The translations under genes and the position numbers were made by a program. Positions 10,113 to 20,001 of a stretch of 64,000 nucleotides of DNA are shown piece after piece. Position 1 is the first letter of the stretch. Each line of letters starts with the position of its first letter. This DNA is from Apibacter sp. B3706 (GTDB lineage Bacteria > Bacteroidota > Bacteroidia > Flavobacteriales > Weeksellaceae), in assembly GCF_011082725.1 (NCBI RefSeq), contig NZ_CP049715.1, positions 1,798,001-1,862,000 on the forward strand, in the 5' to 3' direction. The notes beneath the pieces were generated by a model. That model did not search any database and was not told the DNA's origin. It saw nothing but the letters and a program-made list of their open reading frames with translations.

Positions 10113-12236
10113 TTAATCAATCATAGATAATTGTATTCTCTTTCGTTCCTTATCTATATCGATTATTTTTACTTCTACATGTTGATGAAGATGCACGACT
10201 GTGCTAATGTCTGTTATGAAATCATTGCATACTTTAGAAAGATGAACTAATCCATTCTCTTTAATTCCTATATCTACAAAACAACCGAAATTAGTGATAT
10301 TATTGATTATTCCGGGAACTTTCATTCCAGGTTTTAAATCATCGATGGTTTTTAAAGAAGGATCGAAAGTAAACATTTTTACTTGTGTTCTTGGGTCTAG
10401 ACCGGGTTTTTCCAATTCTTTACAAATATCTTCCAAAGTTAAAATCCCTACTTCTTCGTTTACGTAATTGTTTAAATTTATTTTTTGAATTAGTTCTTTA
10501 TTTCGGATTAAATCTCCCAATTTTACTCCTAAATCTTTCGCCATTTTCATAACTAGTGAATAGCTTTCGGGATGAACAGCGGAATTGTCTAAAGGATTTT
10601 CAGATGTCGGAATTCTTAAGAATCCGGATGCTTGTTGAAATACTTTTTCACCAAGTCTGGGAACTTTTTTCAGATCTTGTCTGGTTGAAAATGCTCCCAT
10701 TTCCGAACGGTACTGAACAATATTTTCTGCCATCTTTTCTCCTATCCCCGAAACATAAGACAATAAGGATTTACTGGCTGTATTAAGGTTAACCCCTACA
10801 CTGTTTACGCAAGATATAACAACTGCATCCAGTTCTTTTTTCAATAATGATTGATCTACATCGTGTTGATATTGTCCCACTCCTATGGCTTTAGGTTCTA
10901 TTTTTACCAATTCGGCAAGTGGATCTGACAACCTTCTTCCTATGGAAACTGCTCCTCTTACCGTAACGTCATAGGATGGAAATTCTTCCCGAGCCAATTT
11001 AGATGCAGAATATACGGACGCCCCGGCTTCATTTACTACAAAAACTTTTAGGGTACGATCAAAAGCTATGGATTGTATTAATCGTTCTGTTTCTCGGGAG
11101 GCTGTACCATTACCTATGGATATGGCTTCAATTTTATAGGCATTAATTAAAGATTTAATTTTTTTTATTGATTCTTTGGTTTCTTTTTGGGGAGGATGAG
11201 GATATATGGTATCATTGTGTAATAAATTACCATTTTCATCTAAACAAACCAACTTACAACCTGATTTATATCCGGGATCAATTGCCAGTATCCTTTTTTC
11301 CCCCAAAGGAGATTGCAGTAATAATTGTTTTAAATTGGATGAAAACACTTGAATGGCTATTTGGTCGGCTGACTCTTTGGCTTTCTGGAAAACTTCATTA
11401 CTTAGCGCCGGTTCTAATAAGCGTGAAAAAGAATCTTTTATTGCTAAAAGTAGTTGATCTTTAATTATTTTTTCATGAGTTTTAATTATATATTTGCTTA
11501 TTATATGTAAGGCTTCCTCTGAGTCAACTTTAACTTTAACGCGTAGAATTCCTTCCTTTTCCCCTCGTAAGATTGCTAAAAACCGATGTGATGGCGAACG
11601 TTTTAAATTTTCAGAAAATTCAAAATAATTTGAAAATTTTTGTGCTTCTTTTTCCTCCTCTTTTCCTTTAATCAGCTTAGATTCCAATACGGCATTTTGT
11701 TGAAAAAAACGTCTTAAATTTGAACGTACATAATTATTTTCGTTAATCCATTCCGCAATAATATATCCGGCACCTTGAAGAGCATCATCTACTGACAATA
11801 CCTCATCTGAGGTGTATTTTGAAGCTAATAGGGTTAAATCTGAAATCGGTTTTTGCGCCATTAAGATTTTTGCTAAAGGTTCTAAACCGTTTTCAATTGC
11901 AACAGACGCCTTTGTTTTTCTTTTCTTTTTATAGGGTAAGTAATAATCTTCTAAAAGAGTAAGTTCGAAACAATTTTCTATTTTTTTCTTAAATTCTTCG
12001 GTTAATGCTCCTTGTTCGTCAATACTTTTTAAAATAAATTCCTTACGTTTTTGAATTTCTTCAAAATCTGTTTTTAACTTAGATATATTGAATAATTGAA
12101 CTTCATCCAGATTTCCGGTCATTTCCTTTCTATAACGGGCAATAAAGGGTATGGTATGATCTTCGTTTAATAATTTTACCGTATTTTCTATGCTTTTTTG
12201 AGAGATATCAATTCGTTTCTGAATGAAGGAAATCAT
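10113..12236 (-). CDS. tex: Tex family RNA-binding transcription accessory protein
   Basis: Cytoplasmic Tex/YhgF-type nucleic-acid-binding protein, implicated in other bacteria in transcription and RNA processing. About 707 residues, normal for the family. The N-terminal helical part has IPFIARYRKEMTGNLDEVQL. A YqgF/RNase-H-like domain (ILAIDPGYKSGCK) and the conserved SIGNGTASRETE segment follow. Next come helix-hairpin-helix segments (VGVNLNTAS, LSYVSGIGEKMAENIV), and a C-terminal S1 domain (GIINNITNFGCFVDIG). The frame is open to 12323, but the ATG at 12236 (MISFIQKR) is chosen because the upstream 29 codons do not resemble Tex N-termini. Single-gene unit. Confidence 0.93.
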   Translation of the reverse strand: MISFIQKRIDISQKSIENTVKLLNEDHTIPFIARYRKEMTGNLDEVQLFNISKLKTDFEEIQKRKEFILKSIDEQGALTEEFKKKIENCFELTLLEDYYLPYKKKRKTKASVAIENGLEPLAKILMAQKPISDLTLLASKYTSDEVLSVDDALQGAGYIIAEWINENNYVRSNLRRFFQQNAVLESKLIKGKEEEKEAQKFSNYFEFSENLKRSPSHRFLAILRGEKEGILRVKVKVDSEEALHIISKYIIKTHEKIIKDQLLLAIKDSFSRLLEPALSNEVFQKAKESADQIAIQVFSSNLKQLLLQSPLGEKRILAIDPGYKSGCKLVCLDENGNLLHNDTIYPHPPQKETKESIKKIKSLINAYKIEAISIGNGTASRETERLIQSIAFDRTLKVFVVNEAGASVYSASKLAREEFPSYDVTVRGAVSIGRRLSDPLAELVKIEPKAIGVGQYQHDVDQSLLKKELDAVVISCVNSVGVNLNTASKSLLSYVSGIGEKMAENIVQYRSEMGAFSTRQDLKKVPRLGEKVFQQASGFLRIPTSENPLDNSAVHPESYSLVMKMAKDLGVKLGDLIRNKELIQKINLNNYVNEEVGILTLEDICKELEKPGLDPRTQVKMFTFDPSLKTIDDLKPGMKVPGIINNITNFGCFVDIGIKENGLVHLSKVCNDFITDISTVVHLHQHVEVKIIDIDKERKRIQLSMID

Positions 12237-12320
12237 ATTTATAGTAATTATTTTATATTTAAGTAGTGTAGGTTCGTTTTTTATTTTATAAAAATAGGTA
12301 ATATAAATTAATTGTCGAAT

Positions 12321-12328
12321 CAAAAATA
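12321..12328 (-). promoter_or_regulatory. candidate -7 element for tex
   Basis: On the minus strand this reads TATTTTTG, matching the Bacteroidota TAnnTTTG element, about 85 bases upstream of the chosen tex start. No TTG was found at the expected -33 distance. Confidence 0.35.
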
Positions 12329-12516
12329 ACTTGCTTTCAAAATAAATTATAATTTATATTAATAGCATTCCAATTAAATTTTATCTTTACCATCTGATCT
12401 TTATAAATTTTGTTTAATGACTTTAAAAAGTCTTCTTCTTACTCTTAAACCCTTATTTTTGTTGTAATAAAAGCAAATGTCTATTATAAAATAGAGTCTT
12501 ATATTATTAAAACTTA

Positions 12517-12524
12517 TATTTTTG
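12517..12524 (+). promoter_or_regulatory. candidate -7 element for the rsmG operon
   Basis: TATTTTTG matches TAnnTTTG and ends 17 bases before the rsmG ATG, implying a very short leader. A second match lies at 12454-12461. Neither has a clear TTG at the -33 position. Confidence 0.4.
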
Positions 12525-12541
12525 TATATCTATTAATACCC

Positions 12542-13168
12542 ATGACAAACTTAATACAAAAGTATTTTCCGGAGATAACTGAAAAACAATTGCATAGTTT
12601 CGAAAAACTCCCTGATTTGTATTCAAATTGGAATGAAAAAATCAATGTTATATCAAGGAAAGATATAGATTCTTTACTTGAAAAACATGTCCTTCATTCT
12701 TTGGGAATAGCAAAAGTAATGCAGTTCGCTCCTTCGACCAAAGTTTTGGATATTGGTACAGGTGGCGGATTTCCGGGGATACCTTTAGCTATACTTTTTC
12801 CGGAATCTCAATTTACTTTGGCCGACTCCATTGGAAAAAAAATTAGGGTTGTTAATGAAATTGCACAAGAATTACAGTTAGAAAATGTCATTGGTATTCA
12901 TACACGAGCCGAAAAAATTAAAGAGAAATTTGATTTTGTAGTAAGCCGAGCGGTTACCCAAATGCCTGTTTTTATGTCTTGGGTTAAAGGAAAATTTACA
13001 TCTAAGAATATCAATAGTTTACAAAATGGCGTTTTATATTTAAAAGGAGGAGATCTAACTGAAGAATTGAAAAATTTTCCCGAGGCTACACTCTATGAGT
13101 TAAAAGATTATTTTGAAGAGGAATTTTTTAAAACTAAAAAAGTCGTTTATATTAAAAATATGCACTAA
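12542..13168 (+). CDS. rsmG: 16S rRNA (guanine(527)-N7)-methyltransferase RsmG
   Basis: SAM-dependent methyltransferase that modifies G527 of 16S rRNA in the 30S subunit. At 208 residues it is full length. The SAM-binding motif VLDIGTGGGFPGIPLAI is at about residues 75-91, and the family's KINVISRKD and VVSRAVTQMP segments are present. The start ATG at 12542 lies just downstream of a TAnnTTTG element. The stop is four bases before the start of the TPR protein gene, so the two are probably cotranscribed, although no functional link is evident. Confidence 0.96.
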   Translation: MTNLIQKYFPEITEKQLHSFEKLPDLYSNWNEKINVISRKDIDSLLEKHVLHSLGIAKVMQFAPSTKVLDIGTGGGFPGIPLAILFPESQFTLADSIGKKIRVVNEIAQELQLENVIGIHTRAEKIKEKFDFVVSRAVTQMPVFMSWVKGKFTSKNINSLQNGVLYLKGGDLTEELKNFPEATLYELKDYFEEEFFKTKKVVYIKNMH

Positions 13169-13172
13169 AGTT

Positions 13173-16142
13173 ATGCGAAAAAAAATCCAATGGCTTATCC
13201 CATTATTAGGAGCAAATTTATTTGTGAATGCTCAATTATCTGAAATTTATTATAACAATTACCAGATAAGCAACGCAAAGGAATTATATGAAAATGAAGC
13301 CTATAGAGGAACTCAATATATAATTAATGATTTAATTAACTTTTCTAATCTGAGATCTTATCAATTGGAAATTGCCAATTTTTACGATGCTCTGATAAGC
13401 CTCATCTTACAAGATGAAGAAGCAGAAAAGAAATTTGATGCTTTTACCAATAAATATCCGCAAAGCGTATTAACTGAAAGAGCTCACCTCCAATTGGGAA
13501 ATTACTATTTAATACATCAGGATTATTTTCGCGCAGCAGAAGAACTCTCTAAAGTAGCTATAGATAAACTTCCTCCTAATAAAAGAGCCAATCAATACAT
13601 CAAACTCGGGTATGCTCAATTTATGAATCAGGATTTTGAAAATGCTGAAAAAAACTTGGAAAAAGGATCCTATAGCAACCAATACAAAAATCAAATAGAC
13701 TTTTTGTTAGGTCATATAGCTTATGCTAACGGTGAGCATATTGAAGCTAAGAAAAAATTCACATCCTTATTAAATCAACCGGAATTTACCGAAAAAATCA
13801 AGCCTTATATGGTTCAGATTTATTTTAATGACGGTGAATATGATTCTGCCATATCAACCGGTAAAACTTTATTAGCTTCTAATCAATATCCTGAGTTAAA
13901 AAACGAGATAATAAAAATTATAGGAGAAAGCTATTTCAAATTAAAAAAGTATGCCGAAGCCGAACCCTATCTTTCATCTTATATAAAAAATAGTGCTTCT
14001 CCAACTTTGAGCGATTATTATCAAATGGGATATGTTTTGTATCAAGCCAAAAAATATGAAGAAGCAGTTACTTATTTTAATAAAATAACTGTTGGAGATA
14101 TTTCTCCCATTTCGCAAAATGCATATTACCAATTGGGAAATTCATACCTGAAAACAAATAAAAAGAAAGAAGCTTTAACGGCTTTCAAAGCTGCTTCTGA
14201 AATGGATTTTGACAAAAAAATTCAAGAAAATGCCTATTTAAATTATGCGAAATTGAGCTATGAAGTAGGTAATCCTTATAAGCCTGTTTCCAAAGTTTTA
14301 AATACCTATTTAAAAAGATATCCTGCTTCCAAGCATCAATCGGAAATCAATGAATTGTTGGTTAAATCATATATTAATTCCGGAAATTTCTCAGAAGCCT
14401 CTCAACTTCTATCTTCCATACCCAATAAATCTTCGGAGTTGAAACTTAAAGAGCAAGAAGTTGCTTATGCCTACGGAGTACAATTATACAATCAGGGCAA
14501 AATAGAATCGGCTTCTCAAGAATTCGAAAAAGCCATACTTTTAAAAAATAATTCTCAATTTTATGCTCGTTCACTCTATTGGTATAGCGATTGTCAATAC
14601 CAATTAGGAAATTATCAAAATGCTATTGATAAATTACAACTTTTGCAAAATTCCGGAATTACCATACCGGAAAGTTCGCAAGTGATGTATCAAAAAGGAT
14701 ATTCTTATTTAAAATTGAAGAATTTCGATTTGGCAGCAGTTTCATTTCAAGAATATCTTAAAAATCCAAAGCAAGAATTTAAAGCAGATGCAGAATTACG
14801 TCTTGCCGATGCATTATTAGGCAGCAATCAGCTTAACCAAGCAATTCAAATGTATGATCAAGCGTATACCTCTTCTATCGAAGACAGAGAATATTCTCAA
14901 TATCAAAAAGCTATTGTATATGGTCTGCAAAAAGATTATAAAAATAAAATTGTTGAACTTGAAAAGTTCATTAAAGCATATCCAAAATCGGAAAAAATTA
15001 ACGATGCTTATTTTGAATTAGGTACAGCGTACGCTGAAACTGAAAATTACCAGAATTCTAATAATTATTTTCAGAAAGTTATCAGTTCTTCCAAAAATAA
15101 TGACTTAGTGGTTATGTCATATCTCGGTATTGCTGATAATTTGACCAGTTTAAAAGAATATCAAAAAGCTATTGTAAATTATGGAACTATTGCCGATAAT
15201 TATCCTAAAACCGATTATGCCCTCCAAGCTATTACCGGAGCTAAAACTGCATTTATTGAAAGCGGTAAAGAAAATGAATATATTGACTGGGCATATAGAA
15301 AAGGCTATAATATGGACCGTGCGGAAGCTGAAGAATTATCTTTTATGTCTGCTCAAAAGAAATTTTTATCTAAAGATTACTCTGCAGCCTCTCAAGAATT
15401 TGCGACTTTTTTAACTAAGTTTCCAACTACAAATCGTAAAATAACCTCTCTCTATTATTTAGGAGAAAGTTATTTTCAGCTAACTAATTATAATCAAGCG
15501 TTAGAGGCATTAAAAGAAGTTTCAGAATCATCCAATGAATTCCAGGAAGATGCTTTGGTTAGACTTTCTCAAATTTATATAAAACAAGAAAAAGACGAAG
15601 CTGCTCAAAATTCACTAGAATCTTTGTATAAAATTACTTCCAATCAGAACTATAAATCTTTCGCCGAATTAGAATTGATGTATATCTATTCCGATCATAA
15701 AGAATATACTAAGGCTAATGAAATGGCTATAAAAGTAATGAATAATTCCAAAAATCCTTCTACTGTAAAAGAACAAGCCACTTTGATAAAAGCACGCAGT
15801 TTATACAATTCGGGAAAAATAAATGACGCAAAATCAGTATTTACAACTCTTGAACAATCTAAAAACAATGCGGTAAAAGCTGAGGCCTTATACTATAATG
15901 CATTATTTAAAAATAAAGATAAAAAATACGATGTTAGTAATTCCGTAATATTTAATTTAACATCTAAATATTCTGATCAGCAGTATTGGGGAGCTAAAGC
16001 TCTTCTTATAATGAGCAACAATTATCTAAACCTTAAAGATAATTATCAGGCTACTTATATATTGGAGCAAATTATAGAAAATTATAAAGAGTTTCCGGAT
16101 GTTGTTCAAGATGCCCAAACTCAACTTAACCATATTAAATAA
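13173..16142 (+). CDS. large periplasmic TPR-repeat protein
   Basis: About 989 residues. The frame extends upstream to 13113 inside rsmG, but the ATG at 13173 gives a good signal peptide (MRKKIQWLIPLLGANLFVNA) and follows the rsmG stop by four bases. The rest is almost entirely tetratricopeptide-like helical repeats, with recurring patterns such as AYYQLGNSYLKTNKKKEAL, YWYSDCQYQLGNYQNAI and YLGESYFQLTNYNQAL. TPR arrays are protein-interaction scaffolds; no enzymatic domain was seen. The next gene, 21 bases downstream, encodes an outer-membrane barrel, so the TPR protein may work with it at the outer membrane. That role is inferred from context only. Confidence 0.88.
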   Translation: MRKKIQWLIPLLGANLFVNAQLSEIYYNNYQISNAKELYENEAYRGTQYIINDLINFSNLRSYQLEIANFYDALISLILQDEEAEKKFDAFTNKYPQSVLTERAHLQLGNYYLIHQDYFRAAEELSKVAIDKLPPNKRANQYIKLGYAQFMNQDFENAEKNLEKGSYSNQYKNQIDFLLGHIAYANGEHIEAKKKFTSLLNQPEFTEKIKPYMVQIYFNDGEYDSAISTGKTLLASNQYPELKNEIIKIIGESYFKLKKYAEAEPYLSSYIKNSASPTLSDYYQMGYVLYQAKKYEEAVTYFNKITVGDISPISQNAYYQLGNSYLKTNKKKEALTAFKAASEMDFDKKIQENAYLNYAKLSYEVGNPYKPVSKVLNTYLKRYPASKHQSEINELLVKSYINSGNFSEASQLLSSIPNKSSELKLKEQEVAYAYGVQLYNQGKIESASQEFEKAILLKNNSQFYARSLYWYSDCQYQLGNYQNAIDKLQLLQNSGITIPESSQVMYQKGYSYLKLKNFDLAAVSFQEYLKNPKQEFKADAELRLADALLGSNQLNQAIQMYDQAYTSSIEDREYSQYQKAIVYGLQKDYKNKIVELEKFIKAYPKSEKINDAYFELGTAYAETENYQNSNNYFQKVISSSKNNDLVVMSYLGIADNLTSLKEYQKAIVNYGTIADNYPKTDYALQAITGAKTAFIESGKENEYIDWAYRKGYNMDRAEAEELSFMSAQKKFLSKDYSAASQEFATFLTKFPTTNRKITSLYYLGESYFQLTNYNQALEALKEVSESSNEFQEDALVRLSQIYIKQEKDEAAQNSLESLYKITSNQNYKSFAELELMYIYSDHKEYTKANEMAIKVMNNSKNPSTVKEQATLIKARSLYNSGKINDAKSVFTTLEQSKNNAVKAEALYYNALFKNKDKKYDVSNSVIFNLTSKYSDQQYWGAKALLIMSNNYLNLKDNYQATYILEQIIENYKEFPDVVQDAQTQLNHIK

Positions 16143-16163
16143 TTATATCTCGTTTTGAAGTTT

Positions 16164-17912
16164 ATGAATACTCAATATAAAATACTGATTTTAATTTTAA
16201 TAGCAACTATTTCAACCACATCAGGATATTCTCAAATTAAAGAAGAAATATTAACCATTGGAAAAAAGAAAAATCCGAATGTTAATGTAAAAAATATTGA
16301 GAAAAAGAAAACAGATCCGGATAAATATCCACCGTCTAATGAAAAAAACTCAGTAAAAAAAGATTCACTGAATTATACAATTATTGATGTTCCTGCTGTT
16401 TCTGAATTTCAAACGTCTCAACTGCCTCCCCAATCCTTAAACACTGATTTTACTAATTCATATTATGACAATCATGCTAAGTTAGGTTATGGAACCAGAA
16501 ATACAGTACTGGGGGATTTATATTTTAATTATCCGATAAATAATAATTTGACCGGTATCAAATTGTCTGCACTTTCTACCGATGGTCCTAAAAACAAATA
16601 CGATTGGAAAACTTCTTCTTCAACAATTGATGCAGAAGCTTTTTACATTTTTAAATTAAAAACGGGAAAATTACATTTTGCGGGAAATTATACCTATAAT
16701 GGAACTAATTATTACGGTCTTAACACACCGGAAATACATGCAACTCCCCACATGAATTTAAGGCAAAATACCAATCAACTTACCTTTAAATCCGATTATG
16801 ACATGTATAGTAATAATTATTTAGACAAAGCTTCTTTAAAAGCCGGATATATGTGGGACAAATTTGATTCAAATGAAACTTTTGTAGACTTAAAAGCAAA
16901 GCTGGCTAAGAGTTCCGAAAATGCAAATCTTATGCTTCCCGGTTTAAATTTTGGCGTGGAAGCAGATGTATTATTTAATTATACTTATACGCATTTTGGA
17001 TTGGACACAAAAGATAAATATTCATTTTTAACTGCCGGATTTTCTCCTGTGTTACGAATTTCCAGTCAAGGTTCTTATTTAAAAGTGGGTGCTAATATTG
17101 CCTATAATGGCGAATTGGAAGGTAATAATACAAAAATTTTCTTCCATCCCAAAGCTGAATTTTTATTCAATGCTGCCAGAGAAATTAATGTATATGCCGG
17201 TATTGATGGCGGTTTAAAACTTAATAATATGTCCGACTTATTTTCGGAAAATCCGTATTTATACTCCAATCAATTGTTAAGACCTACCAATATATTATAT
17301 AAAGTTTATGGAGGGGTTAAAGGGGATATAGATGAAAGCATTAAGTACGAAGCGGAAGGATCATTCAGTAAAGCCGAAAACCTTTATTTTTTCATGAGAA
17401 ATCCTTATGACCTTACCTTGCCTTCTGTATTAAAGGCCTATAACCGATTAAATACCTTTAATGCTGTGTACGATGATGGTAATATTATTACTGTTAAAGG
17501 TGCTTTACAATATTTTTGGACCGGAGATTTGACTATTGGATTGGAAGGAGAATATCATAATTACAATCTGGATGAGCTTAAACATGCTTATAATTTACCA
17601 AATTTTAAAGTAGGGTTAGATAGTAATTATAAAACTTTAGAAGATAAATTAAAATTAGAAGCAAAATTATTTTTTACCGGTGAGCGTAAGAGTAATTATT
17701 TTTATTACGATCCTGCTTCTTCATCTGTTAGGGAGGGAATAACTACTTTAGACAGTTATGTAGACCTTAATCTTTCGGCTTCATATAAATTATATAAGAA
17801 TTTTTCACTATTTGTTAATGGAACTAATTTATTCAGTAAAAATTACGAACGCTTTCAAGGTTATAAAGTCTTAGGAGCTCAAGTATTGGGAGGTATTTTG
17901 GTTCAATTTTAG
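16164..17912 (+). CDS. outer-membrane beta-barrel protein, TonB-receptor-like C-terminus
   Basis: A 582-residue protein from the ATG at 16164; the frame also has a TTG three codons earlier. It has a signal peptide (MNTQYKILILILIATISTTS...YSQ), then a polar Lys/Pro-rich segment to about residue 90. The remainder is alternating beta-strand sequence ending in aromatic residues, for example FVNGTNLFSKNYERFQGY and a terminal VLGGILVQF, typical of Bacteroidota TonB-dependent receptor barrels. No plug domain or TonB box was recognised, so it is not called a TonB-dependent receptor. It follows the TPR gene closely and is probably in the same operon. The substrate is unknown. Confidence 0.8.
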   Translation: MNTQYKILILILIATISTTSGYSQIKEEILTIGKKKNPNVNVKNIEKKKTDPDKYPPSNEKNSVKKDSLNYTIIDVPAVSEFQTSQLPPQSLNTDFTNSYYDNHAKLGYGTRNTVLGDLYFNYPINNNLTGIKLSALSTDGPKNKYDWKTSSSTIDAEAFYIFKLKTGKLHFAGNYTYNGTNYYGLNTPEIHATPHMNLRQNTNQLTFKSDYDMYSNNYLDKASLKAGYMWDKFDSNETFVDLKAKLAKSSENANLMLPGLNFGVEADVLFNYTYTHFGLDTKDKYSFLTAGFSPVLRISSQGSYLKVGANIAYNGELEGNNTKIFFHPKAEFLFNAAREINVYAGIDGGLKLNNMSDLFSENPYLYSNQLLRPTNILYKVYGGVKGDIDESIKYEAEGSFSKAENLYFFMRNPYDLTLPSVLKAYNRLNTFNAVYDDGNIITVKGALQYFWTGDLTIGLEGEYHNYNLDELKHAYNLPNFKVGLDSNYKTLEDKLKLEAKLFFTGERKSNYFYYDPASSSVREGITTLDSYVDLNLSASYKLYKNFSLFVNGTNLFSKNYERFQGYKVLGAQVLGGILVQF

Positions 17913-17983
17913 CGAATTGATAATAGTAATTAAAAAATTGTAATTTTTTACTTTAGATGAATTAATTTAATAAATACTTTTTT

Positions 17984-18205
17984 ATGATAGAAAAATTACG
18001 CACCCTATTTGAAGCAAACGGATTTGAAGTAATTTCACGTGTATCGGAAAAATTCGGAGTACGGGCGTCTAAATTAAGACTTTTATTTATCTACTTGTCA
18101 TTTATTACTTTAGGTGGAATTTTTGCTTTATATCTTACCGGAGCATTTTTTCTATGGATTAAAGACAGCATTATCACTAAACGACCTTCGGTTTTTGATC
18201 TATAG
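17984..18205 (+). CDS. PspC-domain small membrane protein
   Basis: A 73-residue protein matching the short PspC-like proteins common in flavobacteria: an amphipathic N-terminal region (EKLRTLFEANGFEV), a segment VRASKLRLLFIYLSF leading into a hydrophobic stretch (FITLGGIFALYLTGAFFLWI), and a conserved tail ending RPSVFDL. PspC domains are linked to envelope stress in other bacteria; the role here is unknown. Its 3' end overlaps the convergent rhomboid gene by six bases, and no terminator is visible between them. Confidence 0.8.
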   Translation: MIEKLRTLFEANGFEVISRVSEKFGVRASKLRLLFIYLSFITLGGIFALYLTGAFFLWIKDSIITKRPSVFDL

Positions 18206-19000
18206 TTTCTCTTGATTTTTCAAAGAATCTATTTCATCTTCGTGATGGACATTGTCTGTTTTATTTATCTCTGAAGTCGGATCAGATTTCGAAGGGTCTT
18301 CTTCATGAAAATATTCAGGATATTCCAATTGATATTTTTCCCAAAGTTTTTCATCATCAGAATGATCATATTCATCCTTATCCCATTGAGGTTTCTCTCT
18401 TTTTTTGCCTATTCTTCTCAACATATAAGCTAATATAAACCCGGTTACTGCTCCCGACAGATGACTTTCCCAGGAAATAGGCCGATCATCGTATATGCCT
18501 AAAAGTTCTCTGGGAAATATTCCCCAAACTAAACTCCCATATAAAAAAACGACAATCAATGAAACTGCCAGTAAGGTTTTTTCATGCCTGAAAATTCCAC
18601 TAAAAAAAAGAAATGAAGCCAAAACATAGATAATACCGCTGGCTCCTACATGGCAAGATAAAACGGAAGAATTTAATAAAGAAAAATTAGGTAGTAACCA
18701 AACCACAAAACCGGATATAATCCATCCATTTAGTAAAACGAAATATGCCAATTTTTCATAAAACTGAAAAGTAAAAAATGTTAATACAAATAAAGGAATA
18801 GTATTACTGAGTATATGGGTAAGGTTTCCATGAAATAACGGTGATAGTAGTACTCCTCTCAACCCTTTTAGATTAAGAGGTATGATTCCATAACATTCTT
18901 TGAAAACCAATAAATTTTGCAATAGAAATACCAACCATATGGCACCGACTAATACGATCGGAATAATAATAGCTTCTTTATGGATCGGAAATTTATGCAT
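18200..19000 (-). CDS. rhomboid family intramembrane serine protease
   Basis: A 266-residue membrane protein with six or so hydrophobic segments over residues ~10-200. The rhomboid signature is present: HGNLTHILSN after the first segments, the catalytic serine in GASG (S121), and the second catalytic residue in WESHLSGAVTGF (H180). Rhomboids cleave membrane proteins within or near the bilayer; the substrate is unknown. The last ~65 residues form a hydrophilic, strongly acidic cytoplasmic tail (KDEYDHSDDEKLWEKYQLE and on), which is longer than the core fold needs. It converges with the PspC-like gene. Confidence 0.93.
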   Translation of the reverse strand: MHKFPIHKEAIIIPIVLVGAIWLVFLLQNLLVFKECYGIIPLNLKGLRGVLLSPLFHGNLTHILSNTIPLFVLTFFTFQFYEKLAYFVLLNGWIISGFVVWLLPNFSLLNSSVLSCHVGASGIIYVLASFLFFSGIFRHEKTLLAVSLIVVFLYGSLVWGIFPRELLGIYDDRPISWESHLSGAVTGFILAYMLRRIGKKREKPQWDKDEYDHSDDEKLWEKYQLEYPEYFHEEDPSKSDPTSEINKTDNVHHEDEIDSLKNQEKL

Positions 19001-19080
19001 TTACCTTATTTATAAATACAAATTTGAACAGATTGTAAAATCCAAAAAATTTATCTTCTATAAATTATATACTACTAAAA

Positions 19081-19104
19081 AACGGTAAGAAATCTCTTAC
19101 CGTT
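19081..19104 (-). terminator. bidirectional intrinsic terminator after the DUF2911 gene
   Basis: Ten-base perfect stem AACGGTAAGA/TCTTACCGTT with a four-base loop. The minus-strand side is followed by six T (including the stem end) and the plus-strand side by nine T. It lies 26 bases past the stop of the minus-strand DUF2911 gene. Confidence 0.85.
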
Positions 19105-19129
19105 CTGATTTTTTTTTAACATTAATATT

Positions 19130-19990
19130 TTATAATATTTTTTTCCATTCTTTAATAGATTCGTTATTTAATCTAATGTAATCTTTATTACCTTCTTTTT
19201 GAGCTCCATCTAAAGATTTCTCAGCTGAATCTATTGCCCCTTTTATATCTCCTAACTTAGCTTGAATTTGCGATTTAACTCTGTAATACCAATAAGGGGA
19301 TTCTCCTTGCTTTAAATCAATGGCTCTATTGATCCAATTTAAAGCTTTCTTCATATCTCCATTAGATTGTAAATAATAATTGGCTGAAGCATAATAGGCA
19401 TTAGCATCTGCTCTTGGGTTGGATAATATACCGTCAATACTTGCATTTGCTATTTTTTGTGTCGGTACATGGAAAGTTACATCTACCAAAACCTGATCCC
19501 ACATAAATTGTAAATGTGCGGAATTATCTGAAAGATTATTTATTCCTATAGTAAATGATTCCACTGATTCTGCCAATTTTTTAACCGGTACCGTTGTTTT
19601 TAAAACCACTTTTTTATCGTCCCATTTTTCAGGTGTTCCCCAATTTTCTGAATCGGAATAAAAAATTACATCCCAGCTATCTTCACGGGGGATTGTATAT
19701 ATTGCATATTTACCTTTAGGAATAGTTTTTCCATCAATCTCAACATCATCCCCAAACTTAATGGTTGTATTTTCATTAGCCCCTGTTCTCCAAACTTGGC
19801 CGTAAGGTACCAATCCGCCAAAAATTACCCTTCCTTTTTTATTAGGTCGAGAATATTCATATTCAACATCTGTTAAACCTACCATTTGTTCAACCTCCGC
19901 TTTTAAACTTGCTGCCGGAGTTTTTACTTGTTGAGCTTCACTGAAAAGTGAAAAAGAAGAAAGAGCAATTAAAAAGATTATTTTTTTCAT
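19130..19990 (-). CDS. DUF2911 domain protein with TPR-like C-terminus
   Basis: A 286-residue exported protein with signal peptide MKKIIFLIALSSFSLFSEA. Residues ~25-180 carry the DUF2911 pattern: EYEYSRPNKKGRVIFGGLVPYG, VWRTGANENTTIKF and GKYAIYTIP. The last ~100 residues are helical and TPR-like (NAYYASANYYL, ALNWINRAIDLK, KGAIDSAEKSLDGA). DUF2911 has no assigned function. It lies 11 bases downstream of glnS on the same strand and is likely cotranscribed with it. The transcript ends at the hairpin at 19081-19104. Confidence 0.9.
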   Translation of the reverse strand: MKKIIFLIALSSFSLFSEAQQVKTPAASLKAEVEQMVGLTDVEYEYSRPNKKGRVIFGGLVPYGQVWRTGANENTTIKFGDDVEIDGKTIPKGKYAIYTIPREDSWDVIFYSDSENWGTPEKWDDKKVVLKTTVPVKKLAESVESFTIGINNLSDNSAHLQFMWDQVLVDVTFHVPTQKIANASIDGILSNPRADANAYYASANYYLQSNGDMKKALNWINRAIDLKQGESPYWYYRVKSQIQAKLGDIKGAIDSAEKSLDGAQKEGNKDYIRLNNESIKEWKKIL

Positions 19991-20001
19991 AATTTAAAAC
20001 T

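Noticed and set aside
17932-17949. AAAAAATT-GT-AATTTTTT palindrome after the barrel gene as a terminator
   Set aside because: The stem is entirely A/T with a two-base loop, expected by chance in such AT-rich sequence.
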